Shown: in pieces, positions 61,501-64,000 of the stretch
Numbering within the stretch: position 1 is the first letter of the stretch
Layout: each line of letters begins with the position of its first letter
From: Carettochelys insculpta
Lineage: Eukaryota > Chordata > Testudines > Carettochelyidae
NCBI RefSeq assembly: GCF_033958435.1
Contig: NC_134138.1
Coordinates: 193,227,298 to 193,291,297 of the forward strand
Direction: 5' to 3'
Length of the DNA stretch: 64,000 nt
Program-made: the position numbers and the translations under genes
The notes under the pieces: generated by a model
Database searches by the model: none
Told to the model about the DNA's origin: nothing
Seen by the model: only the letters and a program-made list of their open reading frames with translations

Positions 61501-62347
61501 ATTTTTTATTGAAAAGAGAAAAACAAACCTAGGAAACCTGGGGGGCCGGGGGGAATGGTGGTGAGAGACTTAAAAATGCCAAGTGAGGTACTCCAGAGTG
61601 AGGGAATGCTTAAGGCCATGCAGCCAATCTTGATGAAGACACATGGTGCTGGAGTTATGGCACCTCAGTGCACAGTCAGGACCTGGATCAGTGAATGGGG
61701 CAGGGATGCAAAGTGAGTAAAATGAGTTCTGCAGAGCTCTGGTTTTTTTAACTGTGTCTGTTTGCAGTTGCCACTGCGCTTGTCTGGAGTAACTAAGAAC
61801 TTGTCTGGTGGCTCGGAGAACACATTTGGGCCCTCAGTGGGCAGAACGGGAGGTGTAGTGGATGAGGCAGAGGCTTGTTGATACTGGCAGGCCCCAGCGA
61901 GGTATCATAATGTACCAAAACCTGCTTGGAAGAACGGGTGGTTTCAAAAACTGAGAATGGTTTTATGAGAGTTGAAGAGAGCAGGCTCAGGCAACTATTT
62001 GCCCATTTATTTAGGTTCTTATAAAGGCTCCTGTTTCTGAGTTACTGTTAAACACGTGTGGTGTGTAATCAAATCGGGTAGATTTTAATACTTCTCTTTT
62101 CAGAACTACTATAAATAGATTCCTTGCAGATCTCTGAAAAATTGTACGTTTGGTCAAATCTGTCTTTATTTTGGTCTCGTTATTCTTTATTTATGTTACA
62201 GAATGTTAGATGAGGATTTGGTTAAAATGTGGTTCCTGTTCAAGTTTCATTTGGTCTCTCTTATTTTTCCAGTATAAGCCCTTACCTGAGGGCCCTGTCC
62301 CGCCAACAACACCCAAATATGCATATGGGCAAGTGGCAATGGAGAAG
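15446..62347 (+). CDS. GLB1: GLB1, lysosomal acid beta-galactosidase, exons 1-11 (3' exons outside window)
   Basis: Lysosomal GH35 exo-beta-galactosidase that removes terminal beta-linked galactose from GM1 ganglioside, keratan sulfate and glycoproteins. It works in complex with protective protein/cathepsin A and neuraminidase. Eleven exons give 1,134 coding nt (378 codons), with GT-AG junctions and open frame throughout: signal peptide (exon 1), then the TIM-barrel catalytic domain. Numbering from this start, the acid/base glutamate is E185 (VENEYG, exon 6) and the nucleophile E265 (NSEFYTGW, exon 8), each three less than human because exon 1 is three codons shorter. Exon sizes (66, 170, 151, 61, 95, 181, 59, 122, 41, 113, 75) equal the human ones I recall, except exon 1. 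Human GLB1 has 16 exons and 677 residues, so exons 12-16 (beta domains) lie beyond 64,000. Intron 1 is 23.7 kb and contains TMPPE. Confidence 0.97.
15512..18980. other. GLB1 intron 1, 5' part
   Basis: No coding exon seen. 16,005-17,540 is ordinary AT-richer intron without a recognised repeat. At 17,549 a segment starts with CAGGGGTGAGCA and carries a CCCCTCCCCAACCTG block that it shares with another copy at 32,435. This looks like a non-autonomous hAT-type end. The other end of this copy was not found; sequence to about 18,720 is GC-rich and unassigned. Confidence 0.4.
19095..20414 (+). CDS. TMPPE: TMPPE, transmembrane protein with metallophosphoesterase domain
   Basis: Single-exon 439-residue membrane protein of the calcineurin-like metallophosphoesterase superfamily. 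Substrate unknown. N-terminal hydrophobic segments (about residues 11-29, 47-64, 86-107, 118-138 and 164-182) precede a catalytic domain with all metal-ligand motifs: D213-I-H215 (LSDIHLGP), GD245 (VGDLTDS), N276-H277 (TGNHEYY), H356 (LAHQPLA) and H378-T-H380 ([12 protein letters not shown]). The chosen ATG has G at -3 and +4. An in-frame upstream TTG is not needed. It sits in GLB1 intron 1 on the same strand, as in mammals, so the transcript is expected to splice from the shared first exon to an acceptor just upstream, possibly CTGGTTGCAG ending at 19,000. A candidate AATAAA lies at 21,241. The reading frame is intact. Confidence 0.96.
   Translation: MVSFKQLPLEAKATVVAGVVFISMMISRTFLAERLEFSTWRWLRKLQMALFVNVLMLIGSFYIWRCVGPTFYRLSAANSYCFMPWKIAVLMFLALAHSSFFTLLFLIAEEPNFFSLASYTCLGAHIILVFLLFALGVVEQVYKLFIRSGTKASGVNQSGKTVMKPVLAVVVTFALTVVGLLNASQPPAVTSVEIPVHKLPLSMDGLKVVMLSDIHLGPTVGKSKLSMVVKMVKALNPDITVIVGDLTDSEVKAIGPGVEPLSELNSPLGTYFVTGNHEYYTSDVNSWFELLKSFNIRPLHNENVKISSPRSSVDWFCLAGVDDIEARVWHYSGHGMDLKKALGGCSADHAIVLLAHQPLAAKWALQDRPDINLILSGHTHGGQIFPLNAGAYLLNPFFVGLYKVGQSSFVYVSPGTMYYGIPMRLGSRAEIAEIILRSP
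20415..21246 (+). other. TMPPE: Probable TMPPE 3' UTR
   Basis: Sequence from the stop codon to an AATAAA at 21,241-21,246 preceded by an A-rich stretch. It contains a SINE-derived palindrome (20,761-20,861). The true polyadenylation site is not proven; further AATAAA-like motifs occur downstream. Confidence 0.5.
20761..20935 (+). repeat. SINE-tail palindrome plus SINE 3' tail
   Basis: Arms 20,761-20,805 and 20,814-20,861 are reverse complements with one 3-nt insertion and an 8-nt loop. It is followed by GTCTATAAGGTGCCACAGGA and CAGACTAACACGGCTACCCC, the recurrent tail of reptile/turtle pol-III SINEs. Similar tails occur at 43,455-43,555 and 45,520-45,605. Confidence 0.8.
21490..21805 (+). 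mobile_element. CR1-type LINE 3' fragment
   Basis: Sense-strand fragment with GGAATGTCCTGGCAGAGGAG, AAGAAAGAACTAGATAAATT and a terminal GATCCAGTATGGCTGTTCTT, typical of a reptilian CR1 subfamily 3' end. 5'-truncated. Confidence 0.7.
22487..22513. repeat. poly(T) tract
   Basis: Uninterrupted run of about 27 T, possibly the A-tail of a retroposed sequence on the other strand. Confidence 0.8.
22722..22935. repeat. Second SINE-type palindrome, about 214 bp
   Basis: Left arm begins CTAACAAAATAAACCAGCA and right arm ends TGCTGGTTTGTTTTGTTAG. Inside, both arms carry the GAAGTGGGTCTGTCCC and GAAAGCTCAT block of the turtle SINE tail in opposite orientations, meeting near 22,820-22,838. Several mismatches, so older than the palindrome at 20.8 kb. 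Confidence 0.75.
23450..23670. repeat. Possible MITE remnant
   Basis: GTCCACACTGCGAAGG at the left and GCAGTGTGGATCC at the right are near inverted repeats, and internal GATCAACC/GATTTAGTGGG segments resemble the other short inverted-repeat elements of the window. The rest of 22,936-25,085 shows no gene. Confidence 0.4.
25086..25420 (+). mobile_element. hAT-like non-autonomous element, 5' end
   Basis: Starts CAGGGGGTGGGGAAACTCTT and continues with GATGTGGCCCCTGACTGAGA, related in inverted orientation to 40,385-40,700 and 63,160-63,967. The other end was not found before the LTR element at 25,454. Confidence 0.5.
25454..25841 (-). repeat. 3' LTR of the Gmr1-like element
   Basis: 388 bp, TGTGAGC...TCTCACA on the + strand. 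Homologous to 30,258-30,627 throughout, with extra bases around 25,575-25,640. A G-rich tract just inside (GGGGGGTGGCC on the minus strand) fits the polypurine tract. Confidence 0.88.
25910..26267 (-). pseudogene. RNase H domain of Gmr1-like pol
   Basis: Encodes a Ty3/gypsy RNase [16 protein letters not shown] (first catalytic Asp), [15 protein letters not shown] (Glu) and LRWLQAMKE, with the usual TDHAPL changed to TNHAPL. It is the last pol domain before the 3' LTR, so no integrase follows it. Confidence 0.85.
26329..27190 (-). pseudogene. Reverse transcriptase domain of Gmr1-like pol
   Basis: Segments in sequence: [68 protein letters not shown] (the catalytic YxDD-type box, YLDD) and [15 protein letters not shown]. 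Frameshifts near 26,965 and 26,640 and a stop near 26,830 break the frame. Confidence 0.88.
27380..28450 (-). pseudogene. Integrase domain of Gmr1-like pol, upstream of RT
   Basis: Zinc-binding part [20 protein letters not shown], followed by FCASRPEC, where the first Cys of the expected CxxC is Arg. Core: [15 protein letters not shown] and [13 protein letters not shown] cover the D,D-35-E positions. The C-terminal GPY/F-like module has [14 protein letters not shown] and [12 protein letters not shown]. In-frame stops near 28,158 and 27,900 sit at probable former CpG codons. The C-terminus runs directly into the RT region. Confidence 0.87.
28898..29134 (-). pseudogene. Aspartic protease domain of Gmr1-like element
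   Basis: [20 protein letters not shown] carries the DSG active-site triad, followed by TLVRQALM. The linker to the integrase (28,890-28,520) is degraded. Confidence 0.75.
29150..30165 (-). pseudogene. gag of Gmr1-like element with SCAN-like capsid region
   Basis: The likely start is the ATG at 30,165: a Gln-rich N-terminus ([15 protein letters not shown] and on) that reads into a stop near 30,020 after a frameshift. The overlapping Ala-rich frame is a by-product of CAG/CTG triplets read out of frame. The main body ([15 protein letters not shown] and on) leads to a SCAN-like segment (29,800-29,519) with [35 protein letters not shown] and [12 protein letters not shown]. Near 29,150-29,190 a relic zinc knuckle reads [14 protein letters not shown], in which the first two Cys of CCHC are Arg and Ser. 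SCAN domains of vertebrate zinc-finger factors are known to derive from Gmr1-like gag. Confidence 0.85.
30258..30627 (-). repeat. 5' LTR of the Gmr1-like element
   Basis: 370 bp with TG...CA ends, homologous to 25,454-25,841. Inside it, minus-strand sequence starting CGTGGTGGGGAATG is the probable primer-binding region. Its tRNA was not identified. Confidence 0.88.
30628..32434. other. Intron 1 sequence, unassigned, with microsatellite
   Basis: Contains a (TG)n tract at 31,117-31,139 and GC-rich sequence from about 31,250 to 32,200 without a convincing gene. The long frames here have no recognisable domain. Confidence 0.5.
32435..33219. mobile_element. Possible non-autonomous hAT-like element
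   Basis: Begins CAGGGGTGAGCAAATG and could end GCACACCTCTG, imperfect inverted termini of hAT type. The left part is related to 17,549-17,625. It includes a (TG)n tract at 32,641-32,660. Flanking 8-mers match only in part, so the limits are tentative. Confidence 0.4.
33320..36149. other. Intron 1 sequence without recognised features
   Basis: No exon, RNA gene or clear repeat seen in either strand. ORFs are short and have no domain signature. Confidence 0.5.
36150..36445. mobile_element. Short inverted-repeat element (MITE)
   Basis: Termini GGGCCACATCTACATTAG and CAGTGTTGACGTGGCCC are inverted repeats. The interior resembles the copies at 39,433-39,720 and 54,085-54,656 (TCAGTGAGGATGG, GTATCTGAAATTGACTTA). 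The transposon superfamily was not determined. Confidence 0.65.
36446..38045. other. Intron 1 sequence without recognised features
   Basis: AT-rich intron; no gene or repeat family recognised. A short inverted repeat (ACAAAACTTTTGTT near 37,500 and ACAACAAAAGTTTTGTTG near 37,563) is present. Confidence 0.45.
38046..38333. mobile_element. Short inverted-repeat element (MITE)
   Basis: Ends GCTATGTCTAGACTG and CCGTCTAGATGTAGCC are near-perfect inverted repeats. The interior has repeated TCGAAATAGC/AAAATAGC-type motifs distinct from the 36.1-kb family. Confidence 0.6.
38648..39065 (-). mobile_element. CR1 LINE 3' end
   Basis: Minus-strand CR1: starts at TCATAGAA (complement of the 8-bp terminal repeat TTCTATGA), then the conserved block complementary to CTGGAAGGGACCTCGAGAGA and GTCCAACCTAAACCTTCCTT. 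It ends about 125 bp before GLB1 exon 2 and is 5'-truncated. Confidence 0.9.
39189..39358 (+). CDS. GLB1: GLB1 exon 2
   Basis: 170 nt between ATACACAG and GTAAGT. Encodes the start of the mature enzyme, with the conserved [18 protein letters not shown] block of GH35 enzymes and [11 protein letters not shown]. Ends after two bases of a codon. Confidence 0.97.
39433..39720. mobile_element. Short inverted-repeat element (MITE)
   Basis: Begins AGGCCATGTCTACATTA and ends GAGGTGTAGATTAC. Same family as 36,150-36,445 (shared CAATTGCCAT, GAATTGTGTATCTGAAAT). It lies 75 bp after exon 2. Confidence 0.6.
39887..43039 (+). mobile_element. hAT-superfamily DNA transposon, inactive
   Basis: Exact 8-bp target duplications AGCTAAAA flank it (39,879-39,886 and 43,040-43,047). 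Termini CATAGTTCCTAAACT and AGTTTAGAAACCGCAG are inverted repeats of the hAT CAGNGGTTCTCAAACT type. It carries a broken transposase at 41,019-42,780. A segment at 40,385-40,700 is related to hAT-like copies at 25,086 and 63,160, so it may be a nested insertion. It lies in GLB1 intron 2, sense orientation. Confidence 0.85.
41019..42780 (+). pseudogene. hAT transposase pseudogene (BED finger, ZBED/SCAND3-like)
   Basis: First ORF (171 codons) begins [18 protein letters not shown] and has a BED-type zinc finger C31-x2-C34...H51-x4-H56 ([17 protein letters not shown]). It ends at a stop near 41,532. Further fragments follow in other frames, including a C-terminal hAT dimerisation segment ([18 protein letters not shown], then a serine-rich SSL stretch after a frameshift near 42,650). 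Similar to transposases that gave rise to ZBED and SCAND3-type proteins. At least three breaks, so no full product. Confidence 0.8.
43455..43555 (+). repeat. SINE 3' tail fragment
   Basis: CAGGTCTTTGCCCACGAAAG, TTATGCTCCA, GTCTATAAGGTGCCCCAGGA: the same tail as at 20.8 kb. Confidence 0.7.
44039..44189 (+). CDS. GLB1: GLB1 exon 3
   Basis: 151 nt, acceptor TTCACAG and donor GTAAAT. Encodes [12 protein letters not shown] and the [12 protein letters not shown] motif characteristic of GH35 beta-galactosidases (barrel strands near the active site). Confidence 0.97.
44555..44615 (+). CDS. GLB1: GLB1 exon 4
   Basis: 61 nt, acceptor CTTCATAG and donor GTAAGG. Encodes [20 protein letters not shown], directly following the AEWDM motif. 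Confidence 0.97.
45202..45296 (+). CDS. GLB1: GLB1 exon 5
   Basis: 95 nt, acceptor GTTTCAG and donor GTAATG. Encodes [19 protein letters not shown] and NGGPIIMVQ, leading into the catalytic acid/base segment of exon 6. Confidence 0.97.
45520..45605 (+). repeat. SINE 3' tail fragment
   Basis: CATCTGATGAAGTGGGTCTT, GAAGCTTATGCTGC and GAGGTGCCACAGGACTCCTC match the shared SINE tail. It lies 220 bp after exon 5. Confidence 0.7.
47170..48240 (-). pseudogene. Myb/SANT-like (Harbinger-associated) protein relic
   Basis: On the minus strand a trihelix/Myb-SANT-like stretch can be read near 48,100-47,930: [30 protein letters not shown], then [10 protein letters not shown] later coiled-coil-like stretch [14 protein letters not shown] lies near 47,470. 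Frameshifts and stops separate them. This layout is common for the DNA-binding partner of PIF/Harbinger transposons in reptiles and fish. No transposase was found beside it. Assignment is by pattern memory. Confidence 0.5.
48474..48870 (-). mobile_element. CR1 LINE 3' end
   Basis: Second minus-strand CR1 copy: TTAGAATCACAGAATGC, GGACTGGAAGGGACTTTGAG and GTCCAACCTAAACCTCCTTT. The antisense 89-residue frame (for example [20 protein letters not shown]) is the common CR1 3' coding remnant, not a host gene. Confidence 0.9.
48871..51128. other. GLB1 intron 5, 3' part, no recognised feature
   Basis: Neither an exon nor a clear repeat is visible. Ordinary intron composition. Confidence 0.5.
51129..51309 (+). 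CDS. GLB1: GLB1 exon 6 (acid/base glutamate)
   Basis: 181 nt, acceptor TTGCACAG and donor GTGAGT. Begins [16 protein letters not shown], whose second Glu (E185) is the catalytic acid/base. Also encodes VVLFTTDGA and [15 protein letters not shown]. Ends after one base of a codon. Confidence 0.97.
51829..52200. mobile_element. pogo/Tigger-like MITE
   Basis: Inverted termini CAGGTTGAACCTCTCTAGTC and GAGTAGAGAAGTTCAACCTG with TA on the right and TG (a mutated TA) on the left. 372 bp, no transposase. Terminal sequence and TA target fit Tc1/mariner-pogo (Tigger) derivatives. In GLB1 intron 6. Confidence 0.75.
52567..52625 (+). CDS. GLB1: GLB1 exon 7
   Basis: 59 nt, acceptor TTTGCAG and donor GTATGT. 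Encodes [19 protein letters not shown] with an N-glycosylation sequon NVT. This short exon is easy to miss because no ORF of its own is long. Confidence 0.95.
53369..53490 (+). CDS. GLB1: GLB1 exon 8 (nucleophile)
   Basis: 122 nt, acceptor CTGGGCAG and donor GTAAGT. Encodes [14 protein letters not shown], with E265 as the catalytic nucleophile, then [14 protein letters not shown]. Ends after two bases of a codon. Confidence 0.97.
53596..53636 (+). CDS. GLB1: GLB1 exon 9
   Basis: 41-nt exon after a 105-bp intron. Acceptor preceded by a T-rich tract (TTTCTTTAG) and donor GTAAGA. Encodes [13 protein letters not shown], a strongly conserved GH35 segment. Confidence 0.96.
54085..54656. repeat. 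Nested cluster of short inverted-repeat elements
   Basis: AGGGTACATCTACATTTGCC at the left pairs with GTAAGTGTAGACATACCC near 54,525-54,544. The sequence then resumes with GTGAGGACAGCCAGATAAGT and ends TCTAGTGTAGACCTGACC, as if one element sits inside another of the family seen at 36.1 and 39.4 kb. In GLB1 intron 9. Confidence 0.55.
54788..54900 (+). CDS. GLB1: GLB1 exon 10
   Basis: 113 nt, acceptor TTCACAG and donor GTGAGT. Encodes [20 protein letters not shown], the conserved end of the barrel domain. The following intron (7.4 kb) hosts the DIRS-like element. Confidence 0.97.
55134..55361. mobile_element. pogo/Tigger-like MITE
   Basis: Left end CAGTAAAACCTGGTTATCTG and right end CCAGCGTCC... 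complement with TTTATTATCC then GAGCTCGTACTG-type terminus; right flank TA. 228 bp, degenerate. Confidence 0.55.
55370..57645. other. GLB1 intron 10, no recognised feature
   Basis: No exon or RNA gene seen. Near 57,320 a GGCCTGGTCTGTGCTATGG motif may be another MITE end. Confidence 0.45.
57647..57960. repeat. Inverted terminal/internal complementary repeat of DIRS-like element
   Basis: Arms of 53 bp (57,647-57,699 and 57,908-57,960) differ at 2 positions and flank about 208 bp. Motif GTGTCCCCGTGGGTGCTCC occurs in both, and again at about 57,978-57,998 in direct orientation. Confidence 0.85.
58048..59200 (-). pseudogene. Tyrosine recombinase of DIRS-like element, frameshifted
   Basis: Two frames. 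The N-terminal part (59,200-58,457) has a SAM-like core-binding region ([35 protein letters not shown]) and the first catalytic Arg in TSARRVSEL. The C-terminal part (58,460-58,048) has the H-x-x-R box AHSTRAVA, a Trp ([10 protein letters not shown]) and the candidate nucleophile Tyr in FAKHYAL. A single-base frameshift near 58,465 separates the two parts. The enzyme would join circular DNA intermediates into the genome. All catalytic positions are otherwise present. Confidence 0.8.
59197..61050 (-). CDS. gag-like ORF1 of DIRS-like element
   Basis: Intact 617-codon frame starting [17 protein letters not shown]. Ala/Pro-rich N-terminus, then an Arg/Ser-rich low-complexity region ([17 protein letters not shown]) with a Cys/His cluster ([16 protein letters not shown]), then a conserved capsid-like body (about residues 300-520), and a Tyr/Gln/Arg-rich C-terminus ([16 protein letters not shown]). 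Resembles ORF1 of vertebrate DIRS1-like elements. The stop overlaps the start of the recombinase frame by a few bases. An open frame this long suggests a fairly recent copy or a propagated non-autonomous family. Confidence 0.7.
   Translation of the reverse strand: MAEAEPPIIKQPPHTAGRAAARQAPEPAAPQAAAPMPGEPAVQSAQARGLQARGETTRAAPQRSVPSAAQTTGPRSPTQKGAEPAPQGRGKAAQKTRHRSPSPDRAAGLLALSPPLKLRTPTRRQGSPPAYPEPPSPFLQPASPWLGPPSPFLGFEPLEYYQKSVSPVSQLSRRSRSPRRRGYAPREWSRSPSQEQCPCCHGHPYHAGHRHHRHTPRDRSPQTVPYPRGQSRTGTDTQTSQGEVILEPRDFPSRASSERMYHRQQDPEGSREAYPSGSSLSSPDEATAPGDVHPPDDLKQFQELFKRVAFTQGIQTAEVQEKHHKLLKTLRPPASSKIAISLDEAIMESATTIWQTPASIPPINKRADKKYFVLAKGMEFLFSHPQPNSLVVELSQQRSRTSQFKTGGTDKDAKKLELFGRKVYSSSTLLLRMANYAAHPANHNFDNYSRLTSLMDSLPEDKKLVLKAIVQEGYAASRTGVQIALDVADTATHSTATAVVMRRESWLQTSGIPRDLQVKIVDLPFDTQKLFAESTDSVLHSSKESRATLRTWGIYTPPYKKKKYYPQQRRYQYQPQRPQYHRGYEQGRHQQNQQYRTPRQRSQHSRASSGQGQRPQV
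61080..61159. repeat. Duplicated gag segment in DIRS-like leader
   Basis: Repeats 59,805-59,900 (inside ORF1) almost exactly, with a 16-bp deletion (AACTGAGAAGTTCTCG missing). It lies just upstream of the ORF1 start on the minus strand, so the leader contains a copy of an internal piece. Confidence 0.85.
61263..62272. other. GLB1 intron 10, 3' end, no recognised feature
   Basis: Nothing gene-like seen between the DIRS-like element and exon 11; a polypyrimidine tract precedes the exon. Confidence 0.5.
62273..62347 (+). CDS. GLB1: GLB1 exon 11
   Basis: 75 nt, acceptor TTTTTCCAG and donor GTAAAT. Encodes [20 protein letters not shown] then VAMEK, the linker from the barrel into the first beta domain. 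It is the last GLB1 exon in the window. Confidence 0.96.
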
Positions 62348-62460
62348 GTAAATGTTTTTTGTTACCCTGTAGGTGTCTCTGTGTGCATACATATTTCTTG
62401 GTAAAGAATGTTTTTATAAGGGTGGAATGACCTTCTCTGGTCACTGTAGAGGAGAGAATA

Positions 62461-62865
62461 CGGTAAACCCTCGATTCAACAGACTTCAGAAATAATGGAC
62501 GTGGTCTGCCGCTGCCTCCACTACCCCCAAATAAATGCTGGTAACTCACCAGAGCCACTGCTGGGGCTGGAGGAGTTGCTGGGGCCGGAGGAGGGAAATT
62601 TGGTTTCTGTGGGAGTGCCAGCCTCGGGTGGGTGGTGAGTGGCTTGTGGAAGGTGAGCCCAGAGCCTCTGCTCTATGAACAGCACAAAGACCCCACTGCT
62701 GAGCTCTCTGTCCCAAGCCCTCTGTGTTCCTCCCAGGTCGCAGACAGAACGCCCCCTAGTGCGCCTTGCGAGGTGCCTCCAGTCCTGCAGATTCTGCTGT
62801 AACAGACTTTCAGCGTTAGCGGACATCCCTACCCCCCATTAGCCCATTAAATAGAGGGTTTACTG
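62461..62865. mobile_element. pogo/Tigger-like MITE
   Basis: Inverted ends CGGTAAACCCTCGATTCAAC and TTAAATAGAGGGTTTACTG, flanked by TA on both sides (62,459-62,460 and 62,866-62,867). 405 bp, no transposase. Begins 113 bp after exon 11. Confidence 0.85.
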
Positions 62866-63159
62866 TAGAAACTAGGGGGGAAAAGGCTCCTTACACAGAC
62901 TCTCTTGGGAAGGAGGATAGAGAGCATTGGGTCACAGACTGTCGTCCACAGCTGCCTTGCAGATGGACCGTGAGTCTTGGGACTTCCCACCCCCCAGCTG
63001 GGTGCCCGGGCGAGCACTCCAGCCGCACAGTGCCCTCTCCCACCACCAGGTGCTTGCCCAGCATAAGTTTCCTGCTGTGGGTGAGGGTGGGGGAAGCCTC
63101 GAGCCCCATGGGCTGGATCCGGCCTGGGGGAGAAGCAGCGTGGCTCTGTCTCTGCCAGT

Positions 63160-63967
63160 TCCCCTTTCCCCGGCTGGTGGACTGCACCCATGGAAACCAC
63201 TCGCCGGAGGGTCTCCCCTTGACCATATTTCAGCCAGTGGGACCCATGGAGGGTGGTACCTGGGAGCGGTCGGGAGCAACAGTGTCAGCCCCGTTTCCCT
63301 TCATGGCCAGTCCCTGCCCCACCATCCCCCTCTTTTCACCTCCCCCCTCAGAACTCCCCACCTCTGCCCCCCTCCTCACTCGGACCGACCCCCTGTCCCC
63401 ATGATTGTCTCCTGCACCTCCCTCTTGCTCAGCTCTCCCACATCCCCAGCCTGCTTCTGTACCCGCCCATCCCCAGCTGGGCCCTCCCTGCTTTCCAGAC
63501 CTCCCACCTCTGTCCTCTCCTGCACCCTCTCTCAGGCCCAGACACCTCACCCCCAGCTCTCTCCTGCACCCTCCCACCTCTCCAGACACCCCCCTTAGGG
63601 CACTCCAGTACCCTACCTCCCACCCAGACCCTCATCGTCACCCTATCACACTCTCTGGCATCCACCTTCCACACACTGAACCCCTCAGTTTTGGCTTCAC
63701 CTCAGAGCCCAGAGAGGGGCTCACAAAGGCTGCTAACCCCAGGACCCCAAAAGAGTTAATCTGGCCTGTGGGAAGCCCTGAAGCTTGTTCCTCCCTGTTC
63801 CCCTTTCCTTCCCCCTGCTGTAGAGCTGGAGCACCAGGGGAGTGAGGTGTCTCAGTTGGGGCCACATCAGTAAGGACTTGGTTTTCTTTGTTGCCTCTCA
63901 CTTGTGGCCCCTGACTGATTTTTCCATAGATCAGTGTCCCCAGACCCACAAAAGGTTCCTACCTCTG
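63160..63967 (-). mobile_element. hAT-like non-autonomous element copy
   Basis: On the minus strand it starts CAGAGGTAGGAACCTTTTGT and continues with GGCCACAAGTGAGAGGCAAC, matching 40,385-40,700 and, in part, 25,086-25,210. The interior is C-rich (CTCTCCTGCACC repeats). The far limit is uncertain. Confidence 0.55.
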
Positions 63968-64000
63968 CTATAAATAACGACAATGTTGAAACCTTTCTTT

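Noticed and set aside
63230..63845. Pro/Ser-rich frames in the last kilobase as exons of GLB1
   Set aside because: C-rich low-complexity sequence within a hAT-like repeat; it does not match any GLB1 segment and has no splice signals in phase.
1..64000. CRISPR arrays, prokaryotic operons or a novel defence system
   Set aside because: The split genes, CR1/SINE repeats and pol III 5S array show vertebrate nuclear DNA. The only tandem array is 5S rDNA.

Overview
This is nuclear DNA of a vertebrate, most likely a turtle. The protein-coding content is the 5' two thirds of the lysosomal beta-galactosidase gene (GLB1) with TMPPE inside its first intron, the arrangement known from other vertebrates. 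The interspersed repeats are CR1 LINE 3' ends, palindromic copies of a pol-III SINE-type tail, a SCAN-bearing Gmr1-like LTR element, a DIRS-like element, hAT and pogo/Tigger-like elements. That mix points to a non-avian reptile and best to Testudines. The organism call is inference from repeat style, not a database match.

Region 1 (1 to about 14.7 kb) is a tandem 5S ribosomal RNA array on the + strand. Eleven intact 121-nt genes sit in very GC-rich units of 1,272-1,278 bp, and a twelfth, decayed copy marks the array edge. The window opens inside a spacer, so the array continues to the left. Odd and even units differ consistently, so the array is a dimeric higher-order repeat of about 2.55 kb. 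All long reading frames in the spacers are stop-poor GC artefacts.

Region 2 (about 14.7-15.5 kb) is a CpG-rich TATA-less promoter and GLB1 exon 1, only about 0.8 kb from the last 5S relic. Region 3 (15.5-39.2 kb) is GLB1 intron 1. It holds the intronless TMPPE coding sequence (19,095-20,414, + strand), two SINE-derived palindromes and a 5.2-kb LTR retrotransposon on the - strand (25,454-30,627). That element has the integrase upstream of reverse transcriptase and a SCAN-like capsid region. Region 4 (39.2-62.3 kb) carries GLB1 exons 2-11. Every exon keeps an open frame, consensus splice sites and the exon lengths I recall for human GLB1. The active-site glutamates are in exons 6 and 8. Exons 12-16 must lie to the right of the window.

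The introns are loaded with mobile DNA: a hAT transposon with an exact 8-bp target duplication (39,887-43,039), CR1 fragments, short inverted-repeat elements, a Myb/SANT-like (Harbinger-associated) relic, and a 3.6-kb DIRS-like element in intron 10. The DIRS-like element has gag and tyrosine recombinase but no reverse transcriptase. GLB1 and TMPPE probably share the exon 1 promoter. The 5S genes use internal pol III control regions and are functionally separate from them.
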